A DNA stretch of 46,874 nucleotides from Lachnospiraceae bacterium (GTDB taxonomy: Bacteria > Bacillota > Clostridia > Lachnospirales > Lachnospiraceae), in assembly GCA_022793375.1 (NCBI GenBank), contig JAAWCS010000044.1, forward strand, positions 1 to 46,874. The letters run 5' to 3'. Shown here piece after piece: positions 1 to 8,552 of this stretch; positions within the stretch are counted from its first letter, which is position 1, and every line of letters starts with the position of its first letter. Made by a program: the position numbers and the translations under genes. The notes under the pieces were generated by a model. It saw only the letters and a program-made list of their open reading frames with translations, had not been told where the DNA came from and searched no databases.

Positions 1-2
1 TT

Positions 3-95
3 GCATTGATGCCGTTTCTGCCCTGTGCCCTCGCTGTATTCGCTGTTCTGCTACCTCTGTCAATCACACAATTTGGAAAAAAGGAAATGAGGTAA
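3..95 (+). CDS. C-terminal end of a membrane protein (partial)
   Basis: An open frame enters from the left edge and stops at 93-95, giving about 30 residues. They include a hydrophobic run (AVFAVLLPLSI) and a charged tail (FGKKEMR), as at the end of a polytopic membrane protein such as a transporter permease. The stop lies 4 bp before the next start codon, so the two genes are probably co-transcribed. The family cannot be named from this fragment. Confidence 0.45.
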   Translation, partial: ALMPFLPCALAVFAVLLPLSITQFGKKEMR

Positions 96-99
96 TCGT

Positions 100-399
100 A
101 TGGAAGCCACAAAAAAACTGCAAAAGCTCAGTCTGGCCGCGCTGATTGTCAGCCTGCTGCCACTGGCAACACTTGTCCCGGTGTTTCTGAAAAACACCCT
201 GCCGGATGGTGAACGCATGGATTGGGCGATCTGCAACATCGTCCTTGCTCTGGCGGGTCTCCTGCTCTCTGTGATCTGCGTAAAGAGTGAGGAAAGCCGG
301 AGTGCCGTCAACATCATGTCCACGGTAATCAGCGTGGCGCTGGTGTTGATGATGCTGGGGATTGTCGCCCTTGCCCTGGTTCTCAACTTTTTGCAGTAG
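100..399 (+). CDS. Small membrane protein, three predicted helices
   Basis: A 99-residue protein of unknown function. It has a short basic N-terminus (MEATKKLQK), a first hydrophobic segment at about residues 11-30, a second at about 44-60 and a third at about 72-97. GAGG lies just upstream of the ATG and serves as ribosome binding site. It follows another membrane-protein end by 4 bp, which suggests an operon coding for a membrane complex or transporter accessory. I do not recognise the family. Confidence 0.65.
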   Translation: MEATKKLQKLSLAALIVSLLPLATLVPVFLKNTLPDGERMDWAICNIVLALAGLLLSVICVKSEESRSAVNIMSTVISVALVLMMLGIVALALVLNFLQ

Positions 400-402
400 T
401 CA

Positions 403-558
403 ATGGCTCAAGGTGAATGCCTGAGCGTGATCGACCATTTCGCGACAGATGATAAGAACAACCGTTATCAATCCATAAAGGAAATCTTCAAAAGGCCAAG
501 GCCGGTCAAGCCAAAACCAGAAAATATAGAACCTTCTAATACGGCACTGCCTGCATGA
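403..558 (+). pseudogene. Orphan 3' gene fragment
   Basis: This is a 51-codon open frame, in the same frame as the preceding small membrane-protein gene but after its TAG stop. It has no ribosome binding site. The product is hydrophilic with a Lys/Pro-rich tail (KRPRPVKPKPENIEPSN), resembling the end of a longer protein rather than a complete one. It is most simply the 3' remnant of a deleted gene. I cannot assign a family. Confidence 0.3.
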
Positions 559-569
559 AAGGCGGGAAG

Positions 570-589
570 GGGGGCTCATGAGAGCCCCC
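570..589 (+). terminator. GC-rich hairpin after the first gene group
   Basis: The arms GGGGGCTC (570-577) and GAGCCCCC (582-589) form a perfect 8-bp stem with the loop ATGA. The downstream U-tract is poor (TGTTATCG). The position between the fragment and the kinase promoter fits a transcription stop or insulator. Confidence 0.5.
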
Positions 590-667
590 TGTTATCGTAT
601 CCTATATCCCCACCCCGTGAAAAGTAACAATCTTCGTGAAACAACCCGAGGCGCTGCGGCAGAATCC

Positions 668-696
668 TTGCCACTTTGTCTGTTTTATGGTACAAT
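668..696 (+). promoter_or_regulatory. Sigma-A promoter of the YesM/YesN-like operon
   Basis: TTGCCA (668-673) and TACAAT (691-696) are separated by 17 bp. The expected transcription start near 703 rules out the longest possible start of the kinase at 676 and favours the ATG at 730. Confidence 0.7.
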
Positions 697-729
697 ATGT
701 ACAAATCTTTTATGGCGGGACAAGGCTTC

Positions 730-2562
730 ATGAACAAATTGCGCAGTATCTGGAAAAATAATGCGGCCGGCCGGATATCGGGTATCACCATATCCAGCCG
801 GTTATTGATATGCTTTCTGGCCAGTACGCTGATTCCCGCCATTTTGATTACGGGGCTTCTCTGTCTGCATTACGACCGCAGCTATCGCCGCACCGCCTTA
901 GAGCAAATGCAGGTTTCCCGTAATCTGATCGGCGAATATATTAAAAGCTATTTCAGCGAAGTGAATACCATTACAACGGCTCCTTATTATCACAGCTATT
1001 TTTCATCCGCGCAGATTCTGGATCCCTCTGCCCCCGATTATCCGCAGAAGCTCAGCGATTTTCAGACGGAAATGCAGAATTTGATTAACCTGACCACCTA
1101 TTCCCACACCGACATTGCCGATTTACTGATCTGGTCCGACGGCCAGTATCTGTTTTTCTCTCCCCTGTATAACGAGCTCTGGTATTTTTCTAATCGGATG
1201 GTTGTAGAGGAACAGCCGTGGTACGCTCACGCTCTGGATGGAAATGGTCGTATGGTATTCACTCCTACCTATCCAAGACCCGATTCCGACCATTCGTCCG
1301 AGGCAATCTATGATACCTCCTCTTTTTATGTTACTCGTTATATCCACAACATATATCGTCCGGATCAGATCAATCTCATGATTCTGAATCTGACTTCCCG
1401 TTCTTTTGACGCCCAGCTAAAGGATTTTCATCTGCTGTACGATTCCTTTGTCGTTATTACCAACGAGTACGGCGATCTTATATATTCCAGCAAACCGCTG
1501 ACCATCGACGCCCTTGACAATATTCAAAACGAAGAAGAATTTCTTTACGACAGGAGCCGCTGGAACTGCATTTCCTCCGATGTGCCTGACTTTCCTCTGC
1601 GGCTTCACGTCGTATTCTCCCTTGACGATATCCGTCAGCAGACGCTTTCTCTGATTTTTTACGCCGCCCAAATCTATTTGCTGGGAATGCTTCTGGCTAT
1701 GGTCCTGTTCTACATTTTTAATAAATGGATTACCCGCTCCGCCCGAACGCTCTTAGCGACTTTTTCCGAACTCGAACAGGGCAATCTTGAGATAACCTGT
1801 CCTTCGGTAGACGTAAAGGAATTCAACCAGATCGGCAGTTCGATTAACGACATGATCGCCAAGCTGAACGAAAAAATCAAAAATGAATATTTGCTGACCA
1901 TTCAGCAAAAATCCCTCCAGCTTCATGCGCTGCAGTCTCAGATTCAGCCTCATTTTATGGTCAATACGATCTACGGCTTTATCGCTTTAAATCAGATCGG
2001 AGACACCCAAAAGCTCAACGACGGACTCTACAATCTCGCCTATATGCTGCGCTATGTCTTGAGCCGCGAACGCTTTACTACCATCGGACAGGAACAGGCT
2101 TTTCTGGAAAGATATTTGAGTCTGCAAAGATTGCGCTTTGGCGACCGCCTCTCCTATCAGCTCGACTGTCCGCAGGAACTGCGCGGCATTCAGCTTCCGC
2201 GGCTTCTGCTGCAGCCGCTGGTTGAAAACGCGGTCATCCATGGAATCGAGCCCTGCGAGCATTCCTGTCTGTGCCGGGTGGCCGTATCCCGGCAGGAAAC
2301 CAACCTGCATATTCTGGTAGAGGACAATGGCATAGGCATTCCGCCAAAGACTCTTTCACATCTGCTTGAAAGCAGAGAAAACGATTTCACCGCAGCAACG
2401 TCCCGTGATGAAAAAACGTCCATCGGTCTTTCTTATGTAAAAGAAAGACTTCATATGTGGTCTGCCCGGGCCACGCTCCATATTGACAGCCGGGAAACTA
2501 CCCGCGTGGAGATTCAAATTCCTTGGGAGGAGGTACGTTATGAACCTGTTGATTGCGGATGA
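730..2562 (+). CDS. Sensor histidine kinase, YesM family
   Basis: This 610-residue membrane kinase senses an extracellular signal and phosphorylates the adjacent response regulator. A first transmembrane helix lies at about residues 23-45, followed by a long extracellular sensor region, a second helix near 315-335, a HAMP-like segment and the kinase core. The phospho-acceptor is His408 in QIQPHF, the motif typical of YesM/LytS-type kinases. The N box contains ENAVIHG (Asn500), and the G boxes are VEDNGIGIP and SIGLSYVKERL. The ATG at 730 is preferred because the longest start lies upstream of the promoter and because ACAAGG precedes it. It overlaps the regulator gene by 23 bp. Such pairs normally control a neighbouring carbohydrate ABC transporter, here the convergent Ugp-like operon. 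Confidence 0.9.
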   Translation: MNKLRSIWKNNAAGRISGITISSRLLICFLASTLIPAILITGLLCLHYDRSYRRTALEQMQVSRNLIGEYIKSYFSEVNTITTAPYYHSYFSSAQILDPSAPDYPQKLSDFQTEMQNLINLTTYSHTDIADLLIWSDGQYLFFSPLYNELWYFSNRMVVEEQPWYAHALDGNGRMVFTPTYPRPDSDHSSEAIYDTSSFYVTRYIHNIYRPDQINLMILNLTSRSFDAQLKDFHLLYDSFVVITNEYGDLIYSSKPLTIDALDNIQNEEEFLYDRSRWNCISSDVPDFPLRLHVVFSLDDIRQQTLSLIFYAAQIYLLGMLLAMVLFYIFNKWITRSARTLLATFSELEQGNLEITCPSVDVKEFNQIGSSINDMIAKLNEKIKNEYLLTIQQKSLQLHALQSQIQPHFMVNTIYGFIALNQIGDTQKLNDGLYNLAYMLRYVLSRERFTTIGQEQAFLERYLSLQRLRFGDRLSYQLDCPQELRGIQLPRLLLQPLVENAVIHGIEPCEHSCLCRVAVSRQETNLHILVEDNGIGIPPKTLSHLLESRENDFTAATSRDEKTSIGLSYVKERLHMWSARATLHIDSRETTRVEIQIPWEEVRYEPVDCG

Positions 2563-3934
2563 CGAGCCGCTGATTCATGTATCCATAGAATACAGTTTAA
2601 AAGAATTGGATCTTTGCGATGTGCAGATTTATCACGCCTATAACGGCGCGCAGATGCAGAGCCATATGGAGGAAACCGCTATGGACCTCGCTTTGGTCGA
2701 TATTCGAATGCCCGGCGTCAGCGGCCTGGAGGCCATCGAATTTTGCCGGGAACGCTGGCCGGATACTTTTTATTACATTATGAGCGGATTCAGCGAATTT
2801 GAATACGCCAGAGAAGCCGTGCGCCTTAGCGTAACGGAATATCTTTTAAAGCCCCTGGAACCCAAAACGCTCGCCCGGGTAATTTCCCGTGTACGCTCTC
2901 AAAAAAACAGCCGGCATTCCCATGTTCGCGATGCATTCCGCTCCTGGCTGGAGGGCGCCTTTCACCGTCACGAGGTAGGATATTTGTACGCGCCGCATTA
3001 TTATACCGCCGTCATGCTGCTGACCTATGACCTGACGCCAGAGCAAACCTTATCCTGGACGCCTGGCTTTGTGTATCTCTATCATGAACACATTCTCTCT
3101 CTGTCCTGCGCGCAGGGACTCCTTCTTTTGGCATTTTCCGCAGATGCCCGGCTGATCCACGAGATTTTACAAAAAGCGCCCCGCCGGGACTATCCGCAAG
3201 GCGTCACCTGCTTTCTCTCCTCCGTCAACAATATGCCGGACAAAATGGCCGGCGAACTTCATATGCTTCTCGCTTCTTCCGCGGTCCGCGTATTCTCGGG
3301 GCTGGGCGTTCGTTACGATCTTTTGACGCTTCCTCAGACAACGCCCGAAAAGCTAGCTGCAGCAAGACAATGGCTCGCATTGCGTGACAGCTATTTTAAC
3401 AAAGATTACGCGACCTATACATCCCTTGGCTCCCGCCTGCCCGCGGCGGCCATGCAGCTTACGCAGATCGAACGGCAGAACCTTATATCCTTTCTGCAGA
3501 CGATGACCGGCCTCCCTTTTCTAGGGACGCCGACTGCCGAAACGCTGCGCCAATATCTTCTTCAGGCCGGGCAGCCGCTCTTGAAGCCACAAAGCAACGG
3601 CGGAAAAATCGAGGCGGTTCTGACCTATGTGGAAGAAAATTTTTTCCGGGATATCTCGGTCGCCGGTCTGGCCGATCAATTTGAACTGTCGCCCAACTAT
3701 TTAAGCACTCTGCTTAAACAACGCCTGGGGATGAAGTTTACCGACTATCTGGCCGGACTGCGCATCACGCACGCCAAAAATCTCCTGCTCACCACCCGAC
3801 AGTCCTTAAAAGAAATCACCAATCAAATCGGCTATTACAGCGAAAGCCATTTTATCAAAATCTTTACGGAGCGGGAGGGGTGCTCCCCTACCGAATTTCG
3901 CACCTCGGTCTCCCGGATTTCCCCGCGCGAATGA
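2540..3934 (+). CDS. Response regulator with AraC-type output, YesN family
   Basis: This 464-residue cytoplasmic transcription regulator is the partner of the overlapping kinase gene. The receiver domain fills residues 1-120, with the acidic pair in IADDEP, the phospho-acceptor Asp54 in LVDIRMPG and the conserved Lys in YLLKPLEP. A poorly conserved middle region follows. The last 100 residues form an AraC double helix-turn-helix (LADQFELSPNYLSTLLKQ, then EITNQIGYYSESHFIKIFT). The start MNLLIADDE is preceded by GGGAGGAGG inside the kinase gene, indicating translational coupling. The likely target is the convergent ABC transport operon, whose promoter has a good -10 but no good -35, as expected for an activated promoter. 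That target is inferred. Confidence 0.9.
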   Translation: MNLLIADDEPLIHVSIEYSLKELDLCDVQIYHAYNGAQMQSHMEETAMDLALVDIRMPGVSGLEAIEFCRERWPDTFYYIMSGFSEFEYAREAVRLSVTEYLLKPLEPKTLARVISRVRSQKNSRHSHVRDAFRSWLEGAFHRHEVGYLYAPHYYTAVMLLTYDLTPEQTLSWTPGFVYLYHEHILSLSCAQGLLLLAFSADARLIHEILQKAPRRDYPQGVTCFLSSVNNMPDKMAGELHMLLASSAVRVFSGLGVRYDLLTLPQTTPEKLAAARQWLALRDSYFNKDYATYTSLGSRLPAAAMQLTQIERQNLISFLQTMTGLPFLGTPTAETLRQYLLQAGQPLLKPQSNGGKIEAVLTYVEENFFRDISVAGLADQFELSPNYLSTLLKQRLGMKFTDYLAGLRITHAKNLLLTTRQSLKEITNQIGYYSESHFIKIFTEREGCSPTEFRTSVSRISPRE

Positions 3935-3960
3935 TTGCGGCGGCATACGATTCCTTTCAA

Positions 3961-4003
3961 AAGAACCCCGGAGAAAGGCCAATTTCTTCCGGGGTTCTTT
4001 TTG
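3961..4003. terminator. Bidirectional terminator between convergent operons
   Basis: A long hairpin pairs AAGAACCCCGGAGAAA with TTTCTTCCGGGGTTCTT around a six-base loop. U-runs follow on the + strand and a matching A-run precedes on the other. It sits between the regulator gene (+) and the solute-binding protein gene (-), and can stop transcription from both sides. Confidence 0.85.
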
Positions 4004-4025
4004 GTTGGGAGGTTACATGTCTGTA

Positions 4026-5327
4026 TTACTTATAAAACTTGCCCGCTTCTTCATACATATGATCGACCGCCTCCTGCGCAGACATGCCGCCGATGATGCA
4101 CTCCTGGACATATTTACCTACCACGTTATCCTTGATTTCCGTATATGCCTCGTCAAAGGGCATTTCCACAAAGGAATCCAGCTGCCCTACCGCCGCGTCC
4201 AGATACGGATACTTTGCGAGCATTTCCTGATATACCGCCGAGTTCAGCGCCGCGTCGCTGGTAGGCACATAGCCGGTACCTGCCGCATATTTTCCGGCCA
4301 CATCGCCGCTGCACATATATTTCAGGAATTTCCAGGTCGCCTGATTTTCTTCTTCGCTCTTGCCGCCGAAAGCGATCAGGTTAGAGCCTCCGGGAACATA
4401 TGCGTTCGTAACTTCCTTCGGAATATAAGCCACGCCCACCTCAAAATCGCTGTTATCTACCAGGCTCTTATACTGGGCGCAGCTCTGCATGGTAATCGCG
4501 CAGATTCCCGCCATAAATGCGTTGCGCAGAGCCGAGTTGGAAGCATAGTCGTCTCCGTCCGGAATGTACAGAGAACCGTCCTCAATCATATCCAGCCACA
4601 GCTGCAGCGGCTTCGTTCCGGATTCATTGTGAAAACCAATGTTATTGCCTTCGTCATTGTAAATCTGTCCGCCCGCCGTGAGCATCAGAGTCAGATAATA
4701 CCACGAATCGCCTAACGGAGCGCCGTAGCCGTACACGCCGTCTTTTGTCAATGCCTTGGAAACCTCGCGCAGTTCTTCCCATGTCTCAGGCACATCGCAC
4801 CCGGCCTCTTTCAGCATGTCCGCATTGTAATACATGACGGGAACGCTTCTGCCGTTGGGAAGGGAGATCAGCTGTCCCTCATAATAGGAATAGTCCATAA
4901 TGCCGGGATACAGCGCGTCCAGATCAAAATCGGCGTCGTTTTCCGCATAGGGCATCAGATCCAGCAGCTGATCCTGAGAGGCATACATGCCAATACGCGT
5001 CAGCTCCGACTGTACCACATGAGGCGTACTTCCGTTCGCTACCGCTGCCTGCAGCTTCGTGCCGGCCGTCGTATAGTCGCCCTGATAGATGCACTCGACA
5101 TGCACCTCATCCTGGGAAGCGTTAAACTCGTCTACAATTTCCTGAACCAGTTCGCCGGTCGCGCTGCCCATGGAATGCCAGAATTCAATATTGACCGTGC
5201 CGGAAGCGCTGCTTTCGTCTCCGGCCCCGCCGCCGGCCGTCGTCAGTTCGTCTTTGCTCCCGGAGCAGCCGGTCAGCAGAGAAAACGCCAGCGTGAAAGA
5301 TAATAGGATTGCAAGTACTTTTTTCAT
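4026..5327 (-). CDS. ABC transporter solute-binding lipoprotein, UgpB-like
   Basis: A 433-residue extracellular substrate-binding protein. The lipoprotein signal ends in LLTGC with Cys21 as lipidation site, followed by a flexible Ser/Gly linker. The mature part starts with NIEFWHSM, typical of family 1 (sugar / glycerol-3-phosphate) binding proteins. The regions NGSTPHVVQSELTRIGMY and LPNGRSVPVMYYNADML match the UgpB subgroup best. MKKVLA was chosen as start because AAAGGAG lies 7 bp upstream; an ATG 18 bp earlier has no such site. It is the last gene of a five-gene operon and has two small hairpins just upstream, which often allow higher expression of the binding protein. The substrate is inferred only: a phosphodiester, glycerophosphate or sugar. 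Confidence 0.88.
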   Translation of the reverse strand: MKKVLAILLSFTLAFSLLTGCSGSKDELTTAGGGAGDESSASGTVNIEFWHSMGSATGELVQEIVDEFNASQDEVHVECIYQGDYTTAGTKLQAAVANGSTPHVVQSELTRIGMYASQDQLLDLMPYAENDADFDLDALYPGIMDYSYYEGQLISLPNGRSVPVMYYNADMLKEAGCDVPETWEELREVSKALTKDGVYGYGAPLGDSWYYLTLMLTAGGQIYNDEGNNIGFHNESGTKPLQLWLDMIEDGSLYIPDGDDYASNSALRNAFMAGICAITMQSCAQYKSLVDNSDFEVGVAYIPKEVTNAYVPGGSNLIAFGGKSEEENQATWKFLKYMCSGDVAGKYAAGTGYVPTSDAALNSAVYQEMLAKYPYLDAAVGQLDSFVEMPFDEAYTEIKDNVVGKYVQECIIGGMSAQEAVDHMYEEAGKFYK

Positions 5328-5344
5328 TTTGTCTCCTTTCTGCA

Positions 5345-5422
5345 TATGTCCTTAATACGCGGACATAACGATACGCCCTCCACAGAGGTCCCTATACGTT
5401 ATCTGAGCTCCGCTTTGCGGAG
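5345..5422 (-). other. Intercistronic hairpins upstream of the binding-protein gene
   Basis: The 121-bp gap between the phosphodiesterase and binding-protein genes holds two inverted repeats. CTCCGC-TTT-GCGGAG lies at 5408-5422 and ATGTCC / GGACAT at 5345-5366. Neither is followed by a U-tract on the minus strand, so they fit mRNA processing or stabilisation better than termination. Confidence 0.45.
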
Positions 5423-5448
5423 AATCTCATTCATTTTTCAACGCCGCC

Positions 5449-6732
5449 TTATACGAGCAGCTCCATAAACGCCTGTCCCTGCGCTTTAGGCATCTCCACG
5501 CCCAGCACCGCCGCCCAGGTCGGCCCTTCGTCGATCAGACGCCCTTCCTCACGAATCACGCCTGTCTTTACCTGCGGACCTGCCATGAAAAAGGTCGGCT
5601 GCGGACCTTTTTCTGGCATATGGCCATGCGAGGATACCGAAAGCTTATAATCGGCGTTATCCGTCGGCTGAAGGAAGCCGCCGGTACAGGCGTTGCCAAA
5701 CGCCGTGCCGGGACGCGCCTCCAGCGCATATTCAAAGGGACCGTCCAGATGCCATTTTTCCTTCAGTGTATTCTTATCCAATATTTGCTCGCACCCATAG
5801 GTCTCGTCAGCCACAAAGCCCTGAAGAATCTCCAGCGCCTGCCTGCGCAGCGCGTCGTCTTTCGGATCTGCCAGTACCACATGCGCGGAGAGCCCCGCCG
5901 AGTGACAGTAGACCCGCCAGCTCTCTATACGCCCGTATTCTCCGAGCTTAATCAGTCCCTTCTCCCGCAGCAGCACATTCGGGTGAAAAACCTGGCGCAC
6001 CGGCAGATGCCCATGATCGCCCATCACGGCAAAATTTGTTTCTTCATAGATTCCCAGCCGCTTCAGCTGCTTTACGATTCTTGAGAAACGTTCTTCGCAG
6101 GCCAGCAAAGCCGCCTTAGCCTCTTTCGAAAAACCGCCAAAGGCATGGCGTGCATGATCCAGATAGGACAGATGCAGCATGACTACCTCCGGTCGATGGG
6201 CCTCGATGACTTCCTCCAGGCACCGCACGCCAAATTCATCCAGCTCCGGCTGGTATTTCCAGCGAAGCAGATGGCGATACTTATCAAACAGTTCTTCCAT
6301 ACCCGGCGAGCATACGCTCAGAAAACGAGGGCGGGAATCGCCGTCCGGCGTTTCAGACCAAATTTCCGGGATGTTATAAGCGATATTGGCGTCCGCCCCA
6401 GTTACCGGCCAGTTTACTACGCAGAAGCGATACCCCAAGGGCGCCGCCGCGTCCATCAGCGTTGGAACCCGCAGTTCCTCCCGCCGCCAATGCCAGTCCG
6501 GAAAAGGATTATCCACCTGCACCTTTTCGTTATGATAAATACCGTGTGTATCGGGATAACAGCCCGTGAGCATCGTAGCGTGGGCCGCATAAGTCATCGC
6601 CGGATATACCGATCGAATCCGGCATACCTGGGAACCCTTCTGTAAAAGCTCATACAGGCAGGGACATTCCTTCAGCCATTCCATGTCGTCGTAGAACAAC
6701 GAATCGACAGATAAAACAAACAATCGTTTCAT
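5449..6732 (-). CDS. Alkaline-phosphatase-superfamily phosphodiesterase
   Basis: A 427-residue enzyme of the nucleotide pyrophosphatase / type I phosphodiesterase group. The first metal ligand is Asp10 in VLSVDSL, and the nucleophile is Thr47 in YPAMTYAAH. Later ligands lie in YLDHARHAFG, VMGDHGHLPV and SSHGHMP, so the two-metal active site looks complete. No signal peptide is present, which places it in the cytoplasm. It lies between the permease and binding-protein genes of an Ugp-like transporter, so it probably cleaves a phosphodiester brought in by that system, such as a glycerophosphodiester or a phosphorylated glycan. The specificity cannot be read from sequence; phosphonate or sulfate ester hydrolysis in the same superfamily is possible. 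Confidence 0.85.
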   Translation of the reverse strand: MKRLFVLSVDSLFYDDMEWLKECPCLYELLQKGSQVCRIRSVYPAMTYAAHATMLTGCYPDTHGIYHNEKVQVDNPFPDWHWRREELRVPTLMDAAAPLGYRFCVVNWPVTGADANIAYNIPEIWSETPDGDSRPRFLSVCSPGMEELFDKYRHLLRWKYQPELDEFGVRCLEEVIEAHRPEVVMLHLSYLDHARHAFGGFSKEAKAALLACEERFSRIVKQLKRLGIYEETNFAVMGDHGHLPVRQVFHPNVLLREKGLIKLGEYGRIESWRVYCHSAGLSAHVVLADPKDDALRRQALEILQGFVADETYGCEQILDKNTLKEKWHLDGPFEYALEARPGTAFGNACTGGFLQPTDNADYKLSVSSHGHMPEKGPQPTFFMAGPQVKTGVIREEGRLIDEGPTWAAVLGVEMPKAQGQAFMELLV

Positions 6733-6776
6733 AGCAAACTATTCTTCCTTTCAGATCCAGGCGGCGCGCACAGGCT

Positions 6777-7616
6777 TTACTTGATACCGGAATACACAAA
6801 GGCATTGCGGATTTTTCGACTGGCAAAGATATACAGACCCAGCATTGGCAGAACCAAAAGCAGATTACCTGCCATGATTTCGTTCCAGCGCTGCAGGTTA
6901 TCGGCGTCCTTTAACAGCGCGATCCCGATCGGCAGTGTGCGGTAAGCCTCTTTGCTCGTCATAATGAGCGGCCAGAAATAATTATTCCAGTTGGTAATAA
7001 AGGACAAAAGCCCCAGGGTGATCAGCGCAGATTTTGCCATCGGCATCATGATCTTAAACATGATCTTGATATCGCTCGCGTTATCCAGCTTAGCAGCCTC
7101 GATGACCTCCCCCGGCACCTGCATAAAATACTGCCGCAGCAGGAAAATTCCGAACGGATTGGAAATAAACGGAATAATCAGCGCCGTATACGTATCCATC
7201 AGCCCCAGTCTGCCAAACATGAAATAGATCGGCAAAAACGTAATCTGCATCGGAATCATCTGTCCGAGCATGACAAGGGCGAAAAACGCGGGCTTTGCCC
7301 GAAACTCATACTTTGACAGGCTATAGGCCGCCGGAACGATAATAAAATATTGTAGCACGACGATACACACACATACAATCAGCGAGTTGCGCAGATACGT
7401 ATCTACGGAAATCGTCTTAAATACCGCGGCAAAATTATCCCACTCCAGACCCGACGGAAAGAGCGTCGGCGGAAAAGCCAAAGTCTCCTGAAGCGTTTTA
7501 AAAGCCGTGCTGATCATCCAGAAAAAAGGAAAGGCCATGATAAGGATTAGCAATACCTTTCCTGCCAGATCCAGGCCGTTCAAACAGCCATGCAGAAGCT
7601 TGTTCTGTTCTTTCAT
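6777..7616 (-). CDS. ABC transporter permease, UgpE/MalG type
   Basis: A 279-residue inner-membrane permease with about six helices and the cytoplasmic EAA loop (EVIEAAKLDNASDIKIMFKI), which contacts the ATPase. It is the second permease of the operon. The start is either GTG at 7622 or ATG at 7616 (MKEQNK). AAGGAGGAG is 4 bp from the former and 10 bp from the latter, and ATG was preferred. The C-terminus (NAFVYSGIK) is typical of sugar-type MalG homologues. Spacing to the upstream permease gene is about 10-15 bp. Confidence 0.9.
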   Translation of the reverse strand: MKEQNKLLHGCLNGLDLAGKVLLILIMAFPFFWMISTAFKTLQETLAFPPTLFPSGLEWDNFAAVFKTISVDTYLRNSLIVCVCIVVLQYFIIVPAAYSLSKYEFRAKPAFFALVMLGQMIPMQITFLPIYFMFGRLGLMDTYTALIIPFISNPFGIFLLRQYFMQVPGEVIEAAKLDNASDIKIMFKIMMPMAKSALITLGLLSFITNWNNYFWPLIMTSKEAYRTLPIGIALLKDADNLQRWNEIMAGNLLLVLPMLGLYIFASRKIRNAFVYSGIK

Positions 7617-7631
7617 GCTCACATCTCCTCC

Positions 7632-8552
7632 TTACTGATAATGGACGCGCTTCTTGCTGACTCTAAACTGGATAAAGGTAATGATGCAGACCAGAATCAA
7701 CAAAATTACGCCTGCCGCGCAGGCCTGCCCGGGCTTGCCGTAACGGAACGCATACTCATAAATGTAGTAAACCAGAGTATTGGTCGAGTTCAGCGGGCCG
7801 CCGCCGGTCATAACGCTCACACTGTCGAATACCTTAAAGGAAGCAATCGTCGCCACTACCGAGGTAAAGAGAATCGTCGGCGAGATCATCGGTAAAGTAA
7901 TCTTGAAAAACACCTTGAGCGACGGCGTATCGTCCATCTCTGCCGCCTCGTAAACGCTGGTCGGAATGTTCTGCAGCGCCGCCATAATGAGCAGTACATA
8001 GTATCCCAGTCCTTTCCAGACGGATACCATCGCCACGGAAAACAACGCTGTCGCCGGCGAGGACAAAAACGGAAACGATTCAAAGCCCAGCGCGTTCAAC
8101 ACCACGTTCAAAAGCCCGTATTTGGAATCCATCAGCCACAAAAACAGCGTCGATACGGATACCATGGAAATAATATGCGGCGTAAAAATACAGGTCTGTA
8201 CAATCTCGTTCAAACGGCGGTTCTTTTTCGAATTCAGCCAGGCCGCAATCACAACGGCCAGAACCATTGTAAAGACTACGGTAATCAACGTATAGACGAC
8301 CGTATTGCCAAACACCTGATGAAAATCCTTCGATTCGAGCAGATTCAGATAATTGTCAAAGCCCACGAATTTCGGGTCTTTCGTGATCAGGTTTCCGCCA
8401 TACAGAGAGCGGTAAATCAGATACCCCAGCGGATACACGGTAAAGACCGTCAGCAGAATCACCGCCGGAGCTGCCAGAATATATCCCTTCAGCCGCTCGT
8501 TTTGCTCGCCGGCACTCCGTGAAAGAGCCTTTTTTTTCTTCTGCTCTTTCAT
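7632..8552 (-). CDS. ABC transporter permease, UgpA/MalF type
   Basis: A 306-residue inner-membrane permease with a very basic N-terminal tail (MKEQKKKKALSRS), about six helices and the EAA loop (SVYEAAEMDDTPSLKVFFKI). It forms the transmembrane pore together with the MalG-type partner. The start codon overlaps the stop of the ATPase gene as ATGA, and GGAGGTGG inside the ATPase gene is its ribosome binding site, so the two are translationally coupled. Confidence 0.9.
   Translation of the reverse strand: MKEQKKKKALSRSAGEQNERLKGYILAAPAVILLTVFTVYPLGYLIYRSLYGGNLITKDPKFVGFDNYLNLLESKDFHQVFGNTVVYTLITVVFTMVLAVVIAAWLNSKKNRRLNEIVQTCIFTPHIISMVSVSTLFLWLMDSKYGLLNVVLNALGFESFPFLSSPATALFSVAMVSVWKGLGYYVLLIMAALQNIPTSVYEAAEMDDTPSLKVFFKITLPMISPTILFTSVVATIASFKVFDSVSVMTGGGPLNSTNTLVYYIYEYAFRYGKPGQACAAGVILLILVCIITFIQFRVSKKRVHYQ

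Noticed and set aside
4005..4715. A 236-codon + strand frame opposite the binding-protein gene
   Set aside because: Antisense shadow; composition rich in His/Arg/Ile and no family pattern, whereas the minus frame is a clear lipoprotein.
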